Below are positions 22,780 to 33,000 of a DNA stretch of 43,781 nucleotides, in pieces. Both the position numbers and the translations under genes were made by a program. Position 1 is the first letter of the stretch, and each line of letters begins with the position of its first letter. Source of the DNA: a virus; IMG/VR virus record IMGVR_UViG_3300021087_000027, positions 1-43,781 of that record. One strand, given 5' to 3'. The notes beneath the pieces were generated by a model that worked only from the letters and a program-made list of their open reading frames with translations, was not told where the DNA came from and ran no database searches.

Positions 22780-24297
22780 ATGACAGCAATAGTAACTTCA
22801 CAATTTAGAGTAGTAAATGCTCAAAATTTTAAAGAGGACGTAGAAACTAGTAGTGTATATGTTGGCATCGGTAAAGCAGACGTTTGGTCAAACAGCACAT
22901 CCGATAAAACAGACACTGATGCTTTTACTCCATACGACAACCAAACAAACGTAGCAGAAGCTTGGCAGAACATGATCGGTCTTAAAAAGATTGCGGCCGG
23001 TGATGTATCACACGTAGTACCAAGACATAATTGGACTGCAGGAGATAGTTATCAACCATGGGATTCAAATTATAAAGAATCTGTTAGTGGTGTAATAACA
23101 CCTACATCTATCTTTGATTCTCAAAGCCCGTTCTATGTTATGACTTCTCAGTTTAAAGTTTATAAATGTATTATTGCTGGCCCTGCAGGTGTTTCAGTTG
23201 AACCTGTACATACGTCAGAACAACCTATAGGTGCTGCAGAGGATGGTTACCAATGGAAATATATGTATACAGTTACCGTTGCTGATTCAGAAAAATTCCT
23301 AACCACTTCATACATGCCAGTTAAAACTTTAGCATTAACTCCAGCTCTTGCAGCTACTGATCCTAATCAGCCTCAACAAGCTGCGCAGATAGCTTCAAAT
23401 GCTAGTGCTAACCGCGAAGGAATTGAAAGATTAGTTCTTGTTACTAACGGCGTTGATAGCGTTACTTCAGGCTCTGGTTATAGTACAACTAATAGGCCGA
23501 CTGTTACTATTACGGGTGACGGAATTAATGCTGCTGCTGATATTACTGCACAGGATATTGATTCTAGTGGTAGAATTACTAGTATTACTATTACTAATAA
23601 AGGAAGCAATTACACAGTAGCAGATGTTGTTATAACAAAAAACACAAGTGATAGTGGAACTCCAGTTATTGCAGAAGCTAGAGCAGTCCTTGCTCCTGCA
23701 GGCGGACATGGTGTAGATCCAGTAGCAGAACTTGGAGCTTTCTATGTTGGTATTAATAGTTTACTTACAGGTAATGAAGGATCTGGTAATGATCTTACAA
23801 TTAATCAAGATTTTAGACAAGTTAGTTTAATTAAGAATCCATCATCAATTGCTAGTGGAGTTTCTGTTGGAGCTATTGTAGCAGGAAATTTAACTACACC
23901 TGCCACAGCAACTACTCTAAAAGGAACACAGTTTTTAAAAATCGCATCTGGTCAATCCTCAGTAAACTTCAATGCTGATCAAGTTATTGTAGGTGGAGCA
24001 AGTGGAGCTAGAGCATTCGTCGTAGAAGCACCGCAGACCGGTGCACAGGCTGGCAGAATTTATTACCACCAAAATGAAAAGACTGGTTATACTAAGTTCA
24101 CTACAGGTGAGACAGTTAGTACTACAGCTGATGGCGGAGCAGGTTCAGCATCATTAGATACTACAGGAAACGGTGGATTTAATTTTACAGCAGAAGCACA
24201 TAAAGGTAGCGGCGAAATGGTATTCCTAGAAAACAGAGCACCTATTAGTAGAACAGCTACACAGATTGAAGATATTAAACTCATAATTGAATTCTAA
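22780..24297 (+). CDS. 8: Baseplate wedge protein gp8
   Basis: This wedge protein links the inner wedge to fibre-bearing parts. It is 505 residues against 334 in T4. The start TAIVTSQFRVVNAQNF and VYVGIGKADVWSNSTSD correspond to the T4 opening; VVPRHNWTAGD and DGYQWKYMYTVTVADSEKF follow. The end, HKGSGEMVFLENRAPISRTA then QIEDIKLIIEF, is closely alike to the T4 ending. The extra 170 residues are mainly in the middle (about 216-420), including a GSGY...RPTVTITGDG and GSNYTVADVVIT module of the type also present in sheath and gp7-like. A late promoter in the previous gene serves it. Confidence 0.93.
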   Translation: MTAIVTSQFRVVNAQNFKEDVETSSVYVGIGKADVWSNSTSDKTDTDAFTPYDNQTNVAEAWQNMIGLKKIAAGDVSHVVPRHNWTAGDSYQPWDSNYKESVSGVITPTSIFDSQSPFYVMTSQFKVYKCIIAGPAGVSVEPVHTSEQPIGAAEDGYQWKYMYTVTVADSEKFLTTSYMPVKTLALTPALAATDPNQPQQAAQIASNASANREGIERLVLVTNGVDSVTSGSGYSTTNRPTVTITGDGINAAADITAQDIDSSGRITSITITNKGSNYTVADVVITKNTSDSGTPVIAEARAVLAPAGGHGVDPVAELGAFYVGINSLLTGNEGSGNDLTINQDFRQVSLIKNPSSIASGVSVGAIVAGNLTTPATATTLKGTQFLKIASGQSSVNFNADQVIVGGASGARAFVVEAPQTGAQAGRIYYHQNEKTGYTKFTTGETVSTTADGGAGSASLDTTGNGGFNFTAEAHKGSGEMVFLENRAPISRTATQIEDIKLIIEF

Positions 24298-24304
24298 TAT
24301 ACTA

Positions 24305-24312
24305 TATAAATA
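24305..24312 (+). promoter_or_regulatory. Late promoter (TATAAATA) for the 1828-aa structural gene
   Basis: An exact box 7 bases after the gp8 stop. The predicted start near 24318 gives a short leader of 17 bases holding the agaagagag ribosome site of the gene at 24335. Confidence 0.75.
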
Positions 24313-24334
24313 ATAGTAAGAAGAGAGAAAAAAG

Positions 24335-27300
24335 ATGACAATAAGTAAAAGCCTTTATAACAATCCAGATAAACCATATCATGATGATTTTGATGAGTCA
24401 AAAAATTATCATAGAATCTTATTTAAGCCTGGCTATTCAGTTCAAGCTAGAGAACTTACTCAGTTACAAACAGCGCTACAAGCACAGATTGATAAGTATG
24501 GTCAATGGGCTTTTAATAATGGCTCAAGAGTTATAGGCGGTAAGGTCACAGTAAATATCGATTATGATTTTATAAAAGTAGAAGATGTATTTAATTCTAC
24601 AATTGCTACTGGCAGTGCAGCAACATATACTACTTCTACAAACCTAAATGATTTTGTAGGTAAAACAATTACTGGTACAGGTAATACTGGTAACCAAGTT
24701 CAAGCAAAGGTTATTGCAGTAAGCACTTACGTTAGTCCAGGAGAACCAATAACGCTGTTTATTAAATACTTAAGTTCTGGAGGCCCAGATAAAAATGTAA
24801 AAGCATTTGGTACTGGAGAAGTTTTTGTTACTAATACTGGATCCAGGTATGGTAAAGTTGGCGGTGGTACAGGAAGTGCAACTGAATATGTTGGAGCTGA
24901 TGTTAATAATGGCGACTCATTAATAACTGGCGATTCAGTTGGAACTGGTTCTAGTGTAAGTATAGAAGAAGGCGTGTATTTCTTACATGGATCATTTGTG
25001 CATATTCCAACAAGTACTTTGATATTAGATAAGTATACTAATACTCCTTCATACTCAATCGGACTGAGTGTCGTTCAATCAATAGTTACTTCTGGCTCTG
25101 ACCAATCACTTAATGATAACGCGTCAGGAACACCTAATCATACAGCGCCAGGCGCAGACAGACTAAAAATAGTTGCTACACTAATAAAAGAAAATGTTGT
25201 AGTAGCATCACAAACAACTACTAACTTTATACCATTAGTCCTCGTCAAAAATGGTGTAACACAAACAACATCAACTGATCCAATTGATACAACATTATCG
25301 GATCGATTTGCTACAAGAACATTCGAAGAGTCTGGCAACTATGCAGTAAGACCATTCATCCTAGATATTAACGAACATTTAAATGATGAAGCTGGAAACA
25401 ATGGTTACTTATCAGCTGCTGACGGTGGTGATTCTAGTAAAATGGCTATTACTGTTGAGCCTTCAGTGGCTTATGTCCAAGGATACCGAGTCGAAAAGAC
25501 TGCATCGGATCCTATTGTAATTGATAAACCAAGAAGCATTAGCGATACAGCTACTGCAGCTGGAGCTACAACTTCAACTCCACTAGGCAATTATATTAAG
25601 TTAACTACTGATAGTACAACAGGTATTCCAGACATTAATAATTTAGCAACTGTAACTTTATATAGTGCAGTAAATCAATCGACACCAATAGGTACAGCAA
25701 GAGCTAGAGGACTTGAATATATCGGTGTTAATCCAGCCCATTACAGATTATACTTATTTGACTTGCAAATGACTGGCACTAATATATTTTCTTCTGTAAA
25801 AAGCGTAGGACAAGTATTATCTGGCGTTGACTTTAAAGGAAACTTAGGAACTGGAGCAAGTGGTAATATTACTGCTGGTGCAACATTGTTTGATACATCT
25901 AATAACACATTAGTATTTAAGTTACCTTATGACACAGTAAAAACTTTAGAAACTAGTGGTTCTACTACAGGTGCTTATAGAGTTAGACAAAGAGTTAATA
26001 CTACTATTGGTGGTACTGGAGAAGCGGTATTTACTATTACTAATGGAGTTTTAGCAAATGACGACGATATTCAAATATCAATTGCTAATCATAATTCAGG
26101 AAGAACATTTGAAATAAGTGAAGTTGATTCTACATCTGGTGGTGTTAATAACTCACAGTTTACTTTAACTGCTACAGAAACTGGCCAAACAATGACTTCT
26201 GGAATACAAATTTCAGCTATTGTTACAGTGTTAAGAACTAACTTTCAACCTAAAACTAAATCTCGACAAACCGTTACAAAAACTATTGCATATTCTGCTG
26301 GAACTTCTACTTACGAGTTAGGAGTAGCTGATGTAATTAGAGTAACCTCAATTATAGATGGAGCAAATACTCTGGTAACAGATAAATTTGTTGTTGACAA
26401 TGGCCAAAGAGCAAACTTTTATGACGAGGCTTCAATCATATTAAAAGGTGGCGAATCAATAGCTCCTGGTAATATGACTATTATCTTAGATCATTATACA
26501 CATACTGGCGGAGATTATTTCTCAGTTGATTCATATTACACACCTGGTAATCCTACACCTTCAGCTCTTGAAGCTGCTAAGTACGAAGAGATTCCAAGTT
26601 TTAAAAGCTCAACCGGAGTTGTAGATTTAAGAGATTGTTTAGACTTCAGACCAGTTAAAGATTTAGATGGAGATTTTGCTGGAGGAATATCATCACTTAG
26701 TTCTCCAATAGCTCCAAACAATATTGCTACTAATGATGTTACAATATTCCTTCCAAGAAAAGATAAATTATTTATAACTAAGGAAGGTGCATATAAGTAT
26801 ATAACTGGTGTATCAGATCTTAATCCAGTAGCTCCTGAAAATGTTAAAGATGCAATGCCATTATATACATTAAACATATCACCATACGTATTCAATAAGT
26901 TAGATATTAAACCAGTACCATTTGACAACAAACGATACACAATGAGAGATATTGGCAAGCTAGATAAACGAATTAAAACACTAGAATATTATACATCGCT
27001 TTCTTTATTAGAAAAGTCAGCACAAGGAACACCTTTACTAGATAGCGATGGAAACCCAAGAATTAAAAACGGATTTATAGTAGATAACTTTACAGGACAT
27101 AACATTGGTAATTCAAATGATCCTGATTATCAAATTTCAGTTGACAAAGATGCTGGAATTGCTAGACCATCATTTGATGAAAGAGGCGTTAACCTTGTAA
27201 GAAAGTCTAATGATACTGGTACATGTGTTAACTCTTCAGTCGAAAGTGGAGTAAAAGGAAACACACTTGCTGGTTCAGGTGATATGGTTACACTACCATA

Positions 27301-29821
27301 TACTACAGCTAATTATATCGATCAACCATTTTCTACTTATGCTGAATTTGTAAATCCATATGATATCTTTGTATGGGAAGGAAAGATTGAACTATCTCCT
27401 GCATCGGATGAATGGAAAGAAGTAGATGTAAGACCAGATATTATCATAGATGATACTAGTGTTTATGATCAGTTCGTTGCTATGGCTAAGCAAGAAGGCA
27501 TATTAGGAACAGTATGGAACGAATGGGAAACTAACTGGACTGGTAGAGAAGTAACAGAAACCACATCTAATAAAAGATTAGTTAGCAGAAACAAAGCTGA
27601 GGCTATGGGTTTTGTAGCACCAGGTAGAAACGGTGGCCGTAGAGCTGAAGTTCAAGATGTTCAAAAAGCTATAACTGAAACTGGTTCTCAATCAAGATCT
27701 GGGCTAACAACTTCAGTTGCATCAGATACACAATTTAAAGAAGTTGGCGATTACGTAGTAGAAACAAACTTTATACCATTTATTAGATCAAGAAAAATAT
27801 TCTTTAACGCAGAACTTCTTAAGCCGAATTCAAAGCTAGATGCTTTCTTCAATGGTACTAAAGTAACATCCTATTGTAGACAAGAATCATCATTTGTTAA
27901 ATTTTCAACAAGAAGCAATGTTAAAAGTCATACAGGAGAAAGTGCACATCCCGATTCTAATTCAGGAGCACTAGTAACTGATGCTGCTGGTCGATGCATA
28001 GGATCATTTATTATTCCTAGAAACGATGTACTAAAATTTAAAACTGGTACTAGAGAATTTAAACTAACAGATAGCCCTACAAACGATTCATCAGAAGCTG
28101 ATACTTATGCATCAGCAAATTATTATGCACAAGGATTACTAGAAGTTCATCAGAAAACAATTATTGCTACTAAGGTTCCAAGGTTAGTTACTAGGGAAGT
28201 TAGTTCAGCAAGTAAAGCAGTTAGTCGAACTACATTTGAAAGATCGACTGAACTAATCAGATGGACAGATCCAGTAGCACAAACATTTACAATTACTGAT
28301 CCAGACTCTACAGGAGCTGGTGTATTTTTAAATGAGATAGAATTATTCTTTGAATCTATAGATGCTAACATTCCATTGGAAGTTTCTATACGATCTGTTG
28401 ATAATGGTTATCCAACACAAAAGGTTATACCTGGCTCTGACGTAACAGTTTATCCAGCTAACATTAATATATCAAGTGATGCATCAGCAGGAACTGTTAT
28501 AAGATTTAAACATCCAGTTTATTTGGAAAGAGACTCTGAGTATTCTATTGTATTAATTGCAAACTCAGCTGATTATAAAGTATATGTATCAGAAGTTGGC
28601 GGAATGGATTTAACCATTACAAATAAAAGAGTTAATAAACAACCATATAACGGTGTATTCTTTACATCAGCTAATGCTTCAACATGGACAGCAGAGCAAA
28701 CTAAGGATCTTAAATTTAAACTTAATAGATGCCAATTTAGTACTACGGCTAATCAATTTGTTACATTAGTCAATGACTCAATAGAACCTAAGAAGCTTAA
28801 TCCAGATTCATTAGAATATATTGCTACAAATAAAATTAGAGTTTATCATTCTAACCATGGACACTATGGTAGTGGATCTCATCAAGTTATAATTGCTGGT
28901 TATGTTGCTGGTAATGGTATTACTAATGTAGCACACATCAATAAAGCTCACACTATTACAGAGATAGAACATGACTCATATGTTATAACACATGCAGGAA
29001 CTGCTACTACAGTTGGAATATTTGGCGGTGGAGATAATGTTACTGCTACTGAAAATATGTTATATAATACATTAGTATTAAAAATGGAAAACACTCAAGT
29101 TCCTGGAACTTCAATACAAACAGATTTAACTGGTATTTCAGCAGCATCTCAAGATAGTACAACACAACAATCATATACTGCTCAAACTCAAATTGAAATA
29201 TTACCTAATAGTAACTTTGTTCCAGAAAAACCATATATGGTTATGTCACCTAATGCAAATGGTGGAGCTACAACACTTACAGAAATTAAATGTACATTAA
29301 ATAACAATGGAAACGATAGAATATCTCCAACCATTGATTTGGAAAGAACTTCATTGTTTACTATTCAAAATAGAATCAATGACGCTACTGCACCTTATTA
29401 TGCTACCAATAGTAGATTAGTAGCTGAGACACAACCTTCTGGTACTACAAACTTAGCTAAATATATAACTAAGAAAATTGAATTAGAAAACGAAGCTGAT
29501 TTAATCGATGTTTATATGTCAGTAGCAAGGCCAGCTGATTCTTCAGTTGACTTATATTATAAAGTACAATCAGGTGCAGACGATTCAGATTTTACACAGT
29601 TAAATTGGAGACCAGCTAATCCAGTAAACACAATTCCAGTATCTGATAGTGGAATGAGTGAAGCACATTTTGAAATTAATCCTACAGTTGCAAATAGTTT
29701 AGCAGGTGGCGTAGTAGATGGAGCATTCTCAAAATTTGCAATTAAGGTAGTACTAAGATCACGTAACAGCTCTAATGTTCCAATGTTGGGAGACTTTAGA
29801 GCAATAGCAACGACGGCATAA
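24335..29821 (+). CDS. Very large virion structural protein with DUF4815-type N-terminus
   Basis: At 1828 residues this is one of the largest genes. The N-terminal part has the pattern ILFKPGYSVQARELTQLQTA then LQAQIDKYGQWAFNNGSRVI-GG at about residues 30-70, which I recognise as the DUF4815 type seen in marine T4-like phages. Further conserved-looking parts include SFKSSTGVVDLRDCLDFRPV near residue 755-775, RYTMRDIGKLDKRIKTLEYY near 870 and DPVAQTFTITDPDSTGAGVF near 1312. The rest is beta-rich. It follows gp8, where T4 has gp9/gp10 connecting tail fibres to the baseplate, so a peripheral baseplate or fibre-attachment role is likely. Exact function is unknown to me. Confidence 0.8.
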   Translation: MTISKSLYNNPDKPYHDDFDESKNYHRILFKPGYSVQARELTQLQTALQAQIDKYGQWAFNNGSRVIGGKVTVNIDYDFIKVEDVFNSTIATGSAATYTTSTNLNDFVGKTITGTGNTGNQVQAKVIAVSTYVSPGEPITLFIKYLSSGGPDKNVKAFGTGEVFVTNTGSRYGKVGGGTGSATEYVGADVNNGDSLITGDSVGTGSSVSIEEGVYFLHGSFVHIPTSTLILDKYTNTPSYSIGLSVVQSIVTSGSDQSLNDNASGTPNHTAPGADRLKIVATLIKENVVVASQTTTNFIPLVLVKNGVTQTTSTDPIDTTLSDRFATRTFEESGNYAVRPFILDINEHLNDEAGNNGYLSAADGGDSSKMAITVEPSVAYVQGYRVEKTASDPIVIDKPRSISDTATAAGATTSTPLGNYIKLTTDSTTGIPDINNLATVTLYSAVNQSTPIGTARARGLEYIGVNPAHYRLYLFDLQMTGTNIFSSVKSVGQVLSGVDFKGNLGTGASGNITAGATLFDTSNNTLVFKLPYDTVKTLETSGSTTGAYRVRQRVNTTIGGTGEAVFTITNGVLANDDDIQISIANHNSGRTFEISEVDSTSGGVNNSQFTLTATETGQTMTSGIQISAIVTVLRTNFQPKTKSRQTVTKTIAYSAGTSTYELGVADVIRVTSIIDGANTLVTDKFVVDNGQRANFYDEASIILKGGESIAPGNMTIILDHYTHTGGDYFSVDSYYTPGNPTPSALEAAKYEEIPSFKSSTGVVDLRDCLDFRPVKDLDGDFAGGISSLSSPIAPNNIATNDVTIFLPRKDKLFITKEGAYKYITGVSDLNPVAPENVKDAMPLYTLNISPYVFNKLDIKPVPFDNKRYTMRDIGKLDKRIKTLEYYTSLSLLEKSAQGTPLLDSDGNPRIKNGFIVDNFTGHNIGNSNDPDYQISVDKDAGIARPSFDERGVNLVRKSNDTGTCVNSSVESGVKGNTLAGSGDMVTLPYTTANYIDQPFSTYAEFVNPYDIFVWEGKIELSPASDEWKEVDVRPDIIIDDTSVYDQFVAMAKQEGILGTVWNEWETNWTGREVTETTSNKRLVSRNKAEAMGFVAPGRNGGRRAEVQDVQKAITETGSQSRSGLTTSVASDTQFKEVGDYVVETNFIPFIRSRKIFFNAELLKPNSKLDAFFNGTKVTSYCRQESSFVKFSTRSNVKSHTGESAHPDSNSGALVTDAAGRCIGSFIIPRNDVLKFKTGTREFKLTDSPTNDSSEADTYASANYYAQGLLEVHQKTIIATKVPRLVTREVSSASKAVSRTTFERSTELIRWTDPVAQTFTITDPDSTGAGVFLNEIELFFESIDANIPLEVSIRSVDNGYPTQKVIPGSDVTVYPANINISSDASAGTVIRFKHPVYLERDSEYSIVLIANSADYKVYVSEVGGMDLTITNKRVNKQPYNGVFFTSANASTWTAEQTKDLKFKLNRCQFSTTANQFVTLVNDSIEPKKLNPDSLEYIATNKIRVYHSNHGHYGSGSHQVIIAGYVAGNGITNVAHINKAHTITEIEHDSYVITHAGTATTVGIFGGGDNVTATENMLYNTLVLKMENTQVPGTSIQTDLTGISAASQDSTTQQSYTAQTQIEILPNSNFVPEKPYMVMSPNANGGATTLTEIKCTLNNNGNDRISPTIDLERTSLFTIQNRINDATAPYYATNSRLVAETQPSGTTNLAKYITKKIELENEADLIDVYMSVARPADSSVDLYYKVQSGADDSDFTQLNWRPANPVNTIPVSDSGMSEAHFEINPTVANSLAGGVVDGAFSKFAIKVVLRSRNSSNVPMLGDFRAIATTA

Positions 29822-29825
29822 AATT

Positions 29826-30059
29826 ATGGCAAGAAAAAAACAAACAGTAAAAATAGTTGATGAACCTAACCTAGTTAAAGATCTATCCACTGGTGCAGTT
29901 ATAAATACTAATAGGTCGGCATATGAAGCAAGAATCGAAGCAAGAGATCGTAAAGCCAAAAAGGCTGAAATAGATCTTCAGCAAAGTAAAGACATCGATT
30001 CATTAAAAGCTGATATGGCAGAAATAAAGAAATTACTAAAAAGTATAGCGAGTAAATAA
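29826..30059 (+). CDS. Small coiled-coil protein between baseplate and fibre genes
   Basis: This 77-residue, strongly charged protein begins MARKKQTVKIVDEPNLVKDL then STGAVINTNRSAYEARIEAR and ends in a heptad-like helix (IDSLKADMAEIKKLLKSIAS), a probable coiled coil. It starts 5 bases after the large structural gene and its TAA overlaps the ATG of the fibre gene (TAATG), so it is probably translated with them. Such a small protein in this place may be a fibre assembly helper or linker. I recall comparable short genes in related marine phages but know no function for them. Confidence 0.7.
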   Translation: MARKKQTVKIVDEPNLVKDLSTGAVINTNRSAYEARIEARDRKAKKAEIDLQQSKDIDSLKADMAEIKKLLKSIASK

Positions 30060-33000
30060 TGGCTAATAAAGAAACTAGAGTATTACAATCAGATTCATTA
30101 GAAGGTTTAAGACAGAAGGGTAACGAAGTATCTCTTCACTTAGGCGATAATGAACAGCTTAATTCTAATTTAAAAGATAAAACATATCTATTTGATAATG
30201 TTACTGCAGGTGATACAGTATTCTATGGAAACGATGACGACAGTAAAACTGTAAGGTTTGAAATTAAACCACAGGAAACAGTTGACAATACTGGTGGTTA
30301 TATTATTCTTAAAGGAAATCCTACTATTCCATCATCATTTGTATCTGGCGTAGAGATGACACAGACTGGTGGATTCGCTTGTACAATCGTATCTATCGAT
30401 AGCACTAAGATCTTAGTTAAAAATACTACTGGCACATTTAGTGCTTCAAGTAAACTTACAGCTGGTGGATCAGATATTGTTGCATCTAAAATTGTTAGTA
30501 GAATTGGTGAAGCATATCCTTTAGGTGTTGTAAGAGTTTATAAAAATGGAACTGAACTTACACAAAGCACAACTGCAGTAAATGGATTCCACGGTATTAA
30601 TTTAAGAGCTAGGATTCCTTTAACTGGAAATCCTACTGTAACAGAATTTGTTGAAGGCCGTACTGTTTATATTCACAGCAGCCAATTATCTACACAGGCA
30701 AGTGTAGAATCAACTTCTGCTTGGTATGGTACTATTTTAAGAACTACTGCAACCGAAATGCTACTTAAAGTAAGTAGTGGTTCATTTGTTGATAGTGATG
30801 ATATAAGAGTTCTTGGACAATCATCAGTAATTGCTGGTAATAAGCATGGTGCTGTTGTTAACTATGATACAACATACGGAAATGGTATTGAATTAAATAC
30901 ACCAGCTGCAGCCAATGACGATATTAAAATATTTAGTATGGACGTTATTGCTGCTATTAACGAACTTCAAGATGATGTTGGTGTTACTGAAAACTTAGCT
31001 ACATCTGCTAATGATTTAGTATTATCAATTAACGAACACGAAACAGATTTATATGGTACTACTAATGTATCATTTACTGGATTATCTTCTGGTGGATTCC
31101 AAGATGCTATTGAAGAATTAAGAGCTGAACTTGGTGATCACAATGATATTAATAATGCTGCAGGGTATTCTTCAACAACAGCTGTTACCGGTATTCAAGA
31201 AATTCAAGGCGACATTGGTGATATTACTGGATTAGGAACAACAGTAAAATCTACATTGGTTGGATCTATTAACGAAATAGAAACTGCAGTAAGAGGTAGT
31301 TTAGGTAACTATACATTAACAACTGCACAGACTACTCACGGATTAATTGGTGCAGTTAATGAAATTGAATCAGTATTCGACGCATCAACACATGAGATTA
31401 GTGCAGGTTCAAATGCATTTACAATTAATTCAGGTGCATTTACAATTAACTCATCAGGTGATATTGTATTAGATGCTGATGGTGGTGATATAAAATTAAA
31501 TGATGGTCCTGGTGCTAGTCAATATGGTGCTTTAACTAGTTCTGGTACTAATCTAGTTATTAAATCTGGTACTACTACAATGCTTACAGGTAGTGGTGCT
31601 AATGCAACATTTGCTAATAATGTAACAGTAGAAAATAATTTAGAAGTTGATGGTACAGCAGGAATAGATGGTAGCCTAAGAGTAGGTGCTAATAAATTCA
31701 ATGTTGATGCTGCAACCGGTGATACACAAATTGATAGAAATTTAGAAGTAGACGGAACAGTTGGTGTCGACGGTAACTTTAGAGTTGGTGGTACTCAATA
31801 TAGTAATGCTACTTTCAAGGTAGACGAATCAAATGGTAACACACAAGTTGCTGGAACATTTAACGTAGATAGTACTACAACATTAAATGGTACAACCATT
31901 GATGGCAACTTAGATTTAAACGGCTCAGTAGATGTTTCTACTAATGCGACTATTCATGGAGTCTTAGATGTTGATGGTGTTTCTAACCTAGATGTTGTTG
32001 ACATTGATGGCGCAGTAGATATGGCTTCTACGCTACAGGTTGATGGTAATACTACTATTGGTGGTGTATTAGATATTGGAAACCTTAATGGTAAATTTAC
32101 AAATACTAATAATATTAAGTTAGCACTTAACGAGTTACATGACGAAGTTGGAGTTGGTGGTAACGCATTTAGTTCACTTGCCGATCACTCAACAAACGGA
32201 CAGACAAATATTACAAACGCAATCCAAGCTATCGTAGCAGACCTTGGACCAGTTAATACGACAAATGGTATTACACACAGTGGCGGAACTCACGCACATA
32301 AATCTGCTACAATATTCGGAGTATTAGATAACCTAAGTGGTGCTATTGTTTCTAACGATGGAGAACTTAATACTCTTAGAGCAATTACTTTATCTGGCGG
32401 TAGCGGTATTACTACTACTATTGGAAACCTAACAGCGAATAGATCAATATCAGTTGATAGCACAGTTGTTAGAACTTCAGGTGCACAGACAATTGCTGGA
32501 GCTAAAACTTTCAGTAATGCAATGACAGTTAATAACAATTTATCAGTCGATGCTACTACAATAGATTTTACTGGTAATATGAACATCGGAGAAGATGGTG
32601 GATCTGATCTAATAAAATATAGAAATGGAACACAGGTTGATTTCTCAGATGCTACTGTGTTATTCTCATCAGCAGGTGGAGTTGCAAACTTCGGATCAGC
32701 ATTCTTAAAATTAGATGCTAACATTAGTACTCAAATGGGATTACAAGTAGATAGAGATCATATTTCTGGTAGTAACGATCACGATGTTAAACTGCAATGG
32801 GACGAAACAAAAGTATCAGCTGATCCATCAAGAGCATGGACAGTGGTTGGAATGAAGAACGATGGTACTACAGTAACATCACCTCTTGTTAACTTCTATA
32901 ATGCTAGGCATTTAATTAGCAGTAGTGCTAGTAATGGACTTACTACTACTTGGGTACAAACTGGTACATCACCAGACCTATCTGGTTATTGGGATCTTGA

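Noticed and set aside
26769-26776. Minus-strand TATAAATA within the 1828-aa gene (and another at 38619-38626)
   Set aside because: No leftward gene follows either box; these serve as an indication of the chance rate of the motif in AT-rich DNA.
29900-29907. TATAAATA inside the 77-aa gene
   Set aside because: It is about 150 bases from the next start and lies within coding sequence; the AT-rich DNA makes a chance match plausible. It could still serve the giant fibre, so only weakly rejected.
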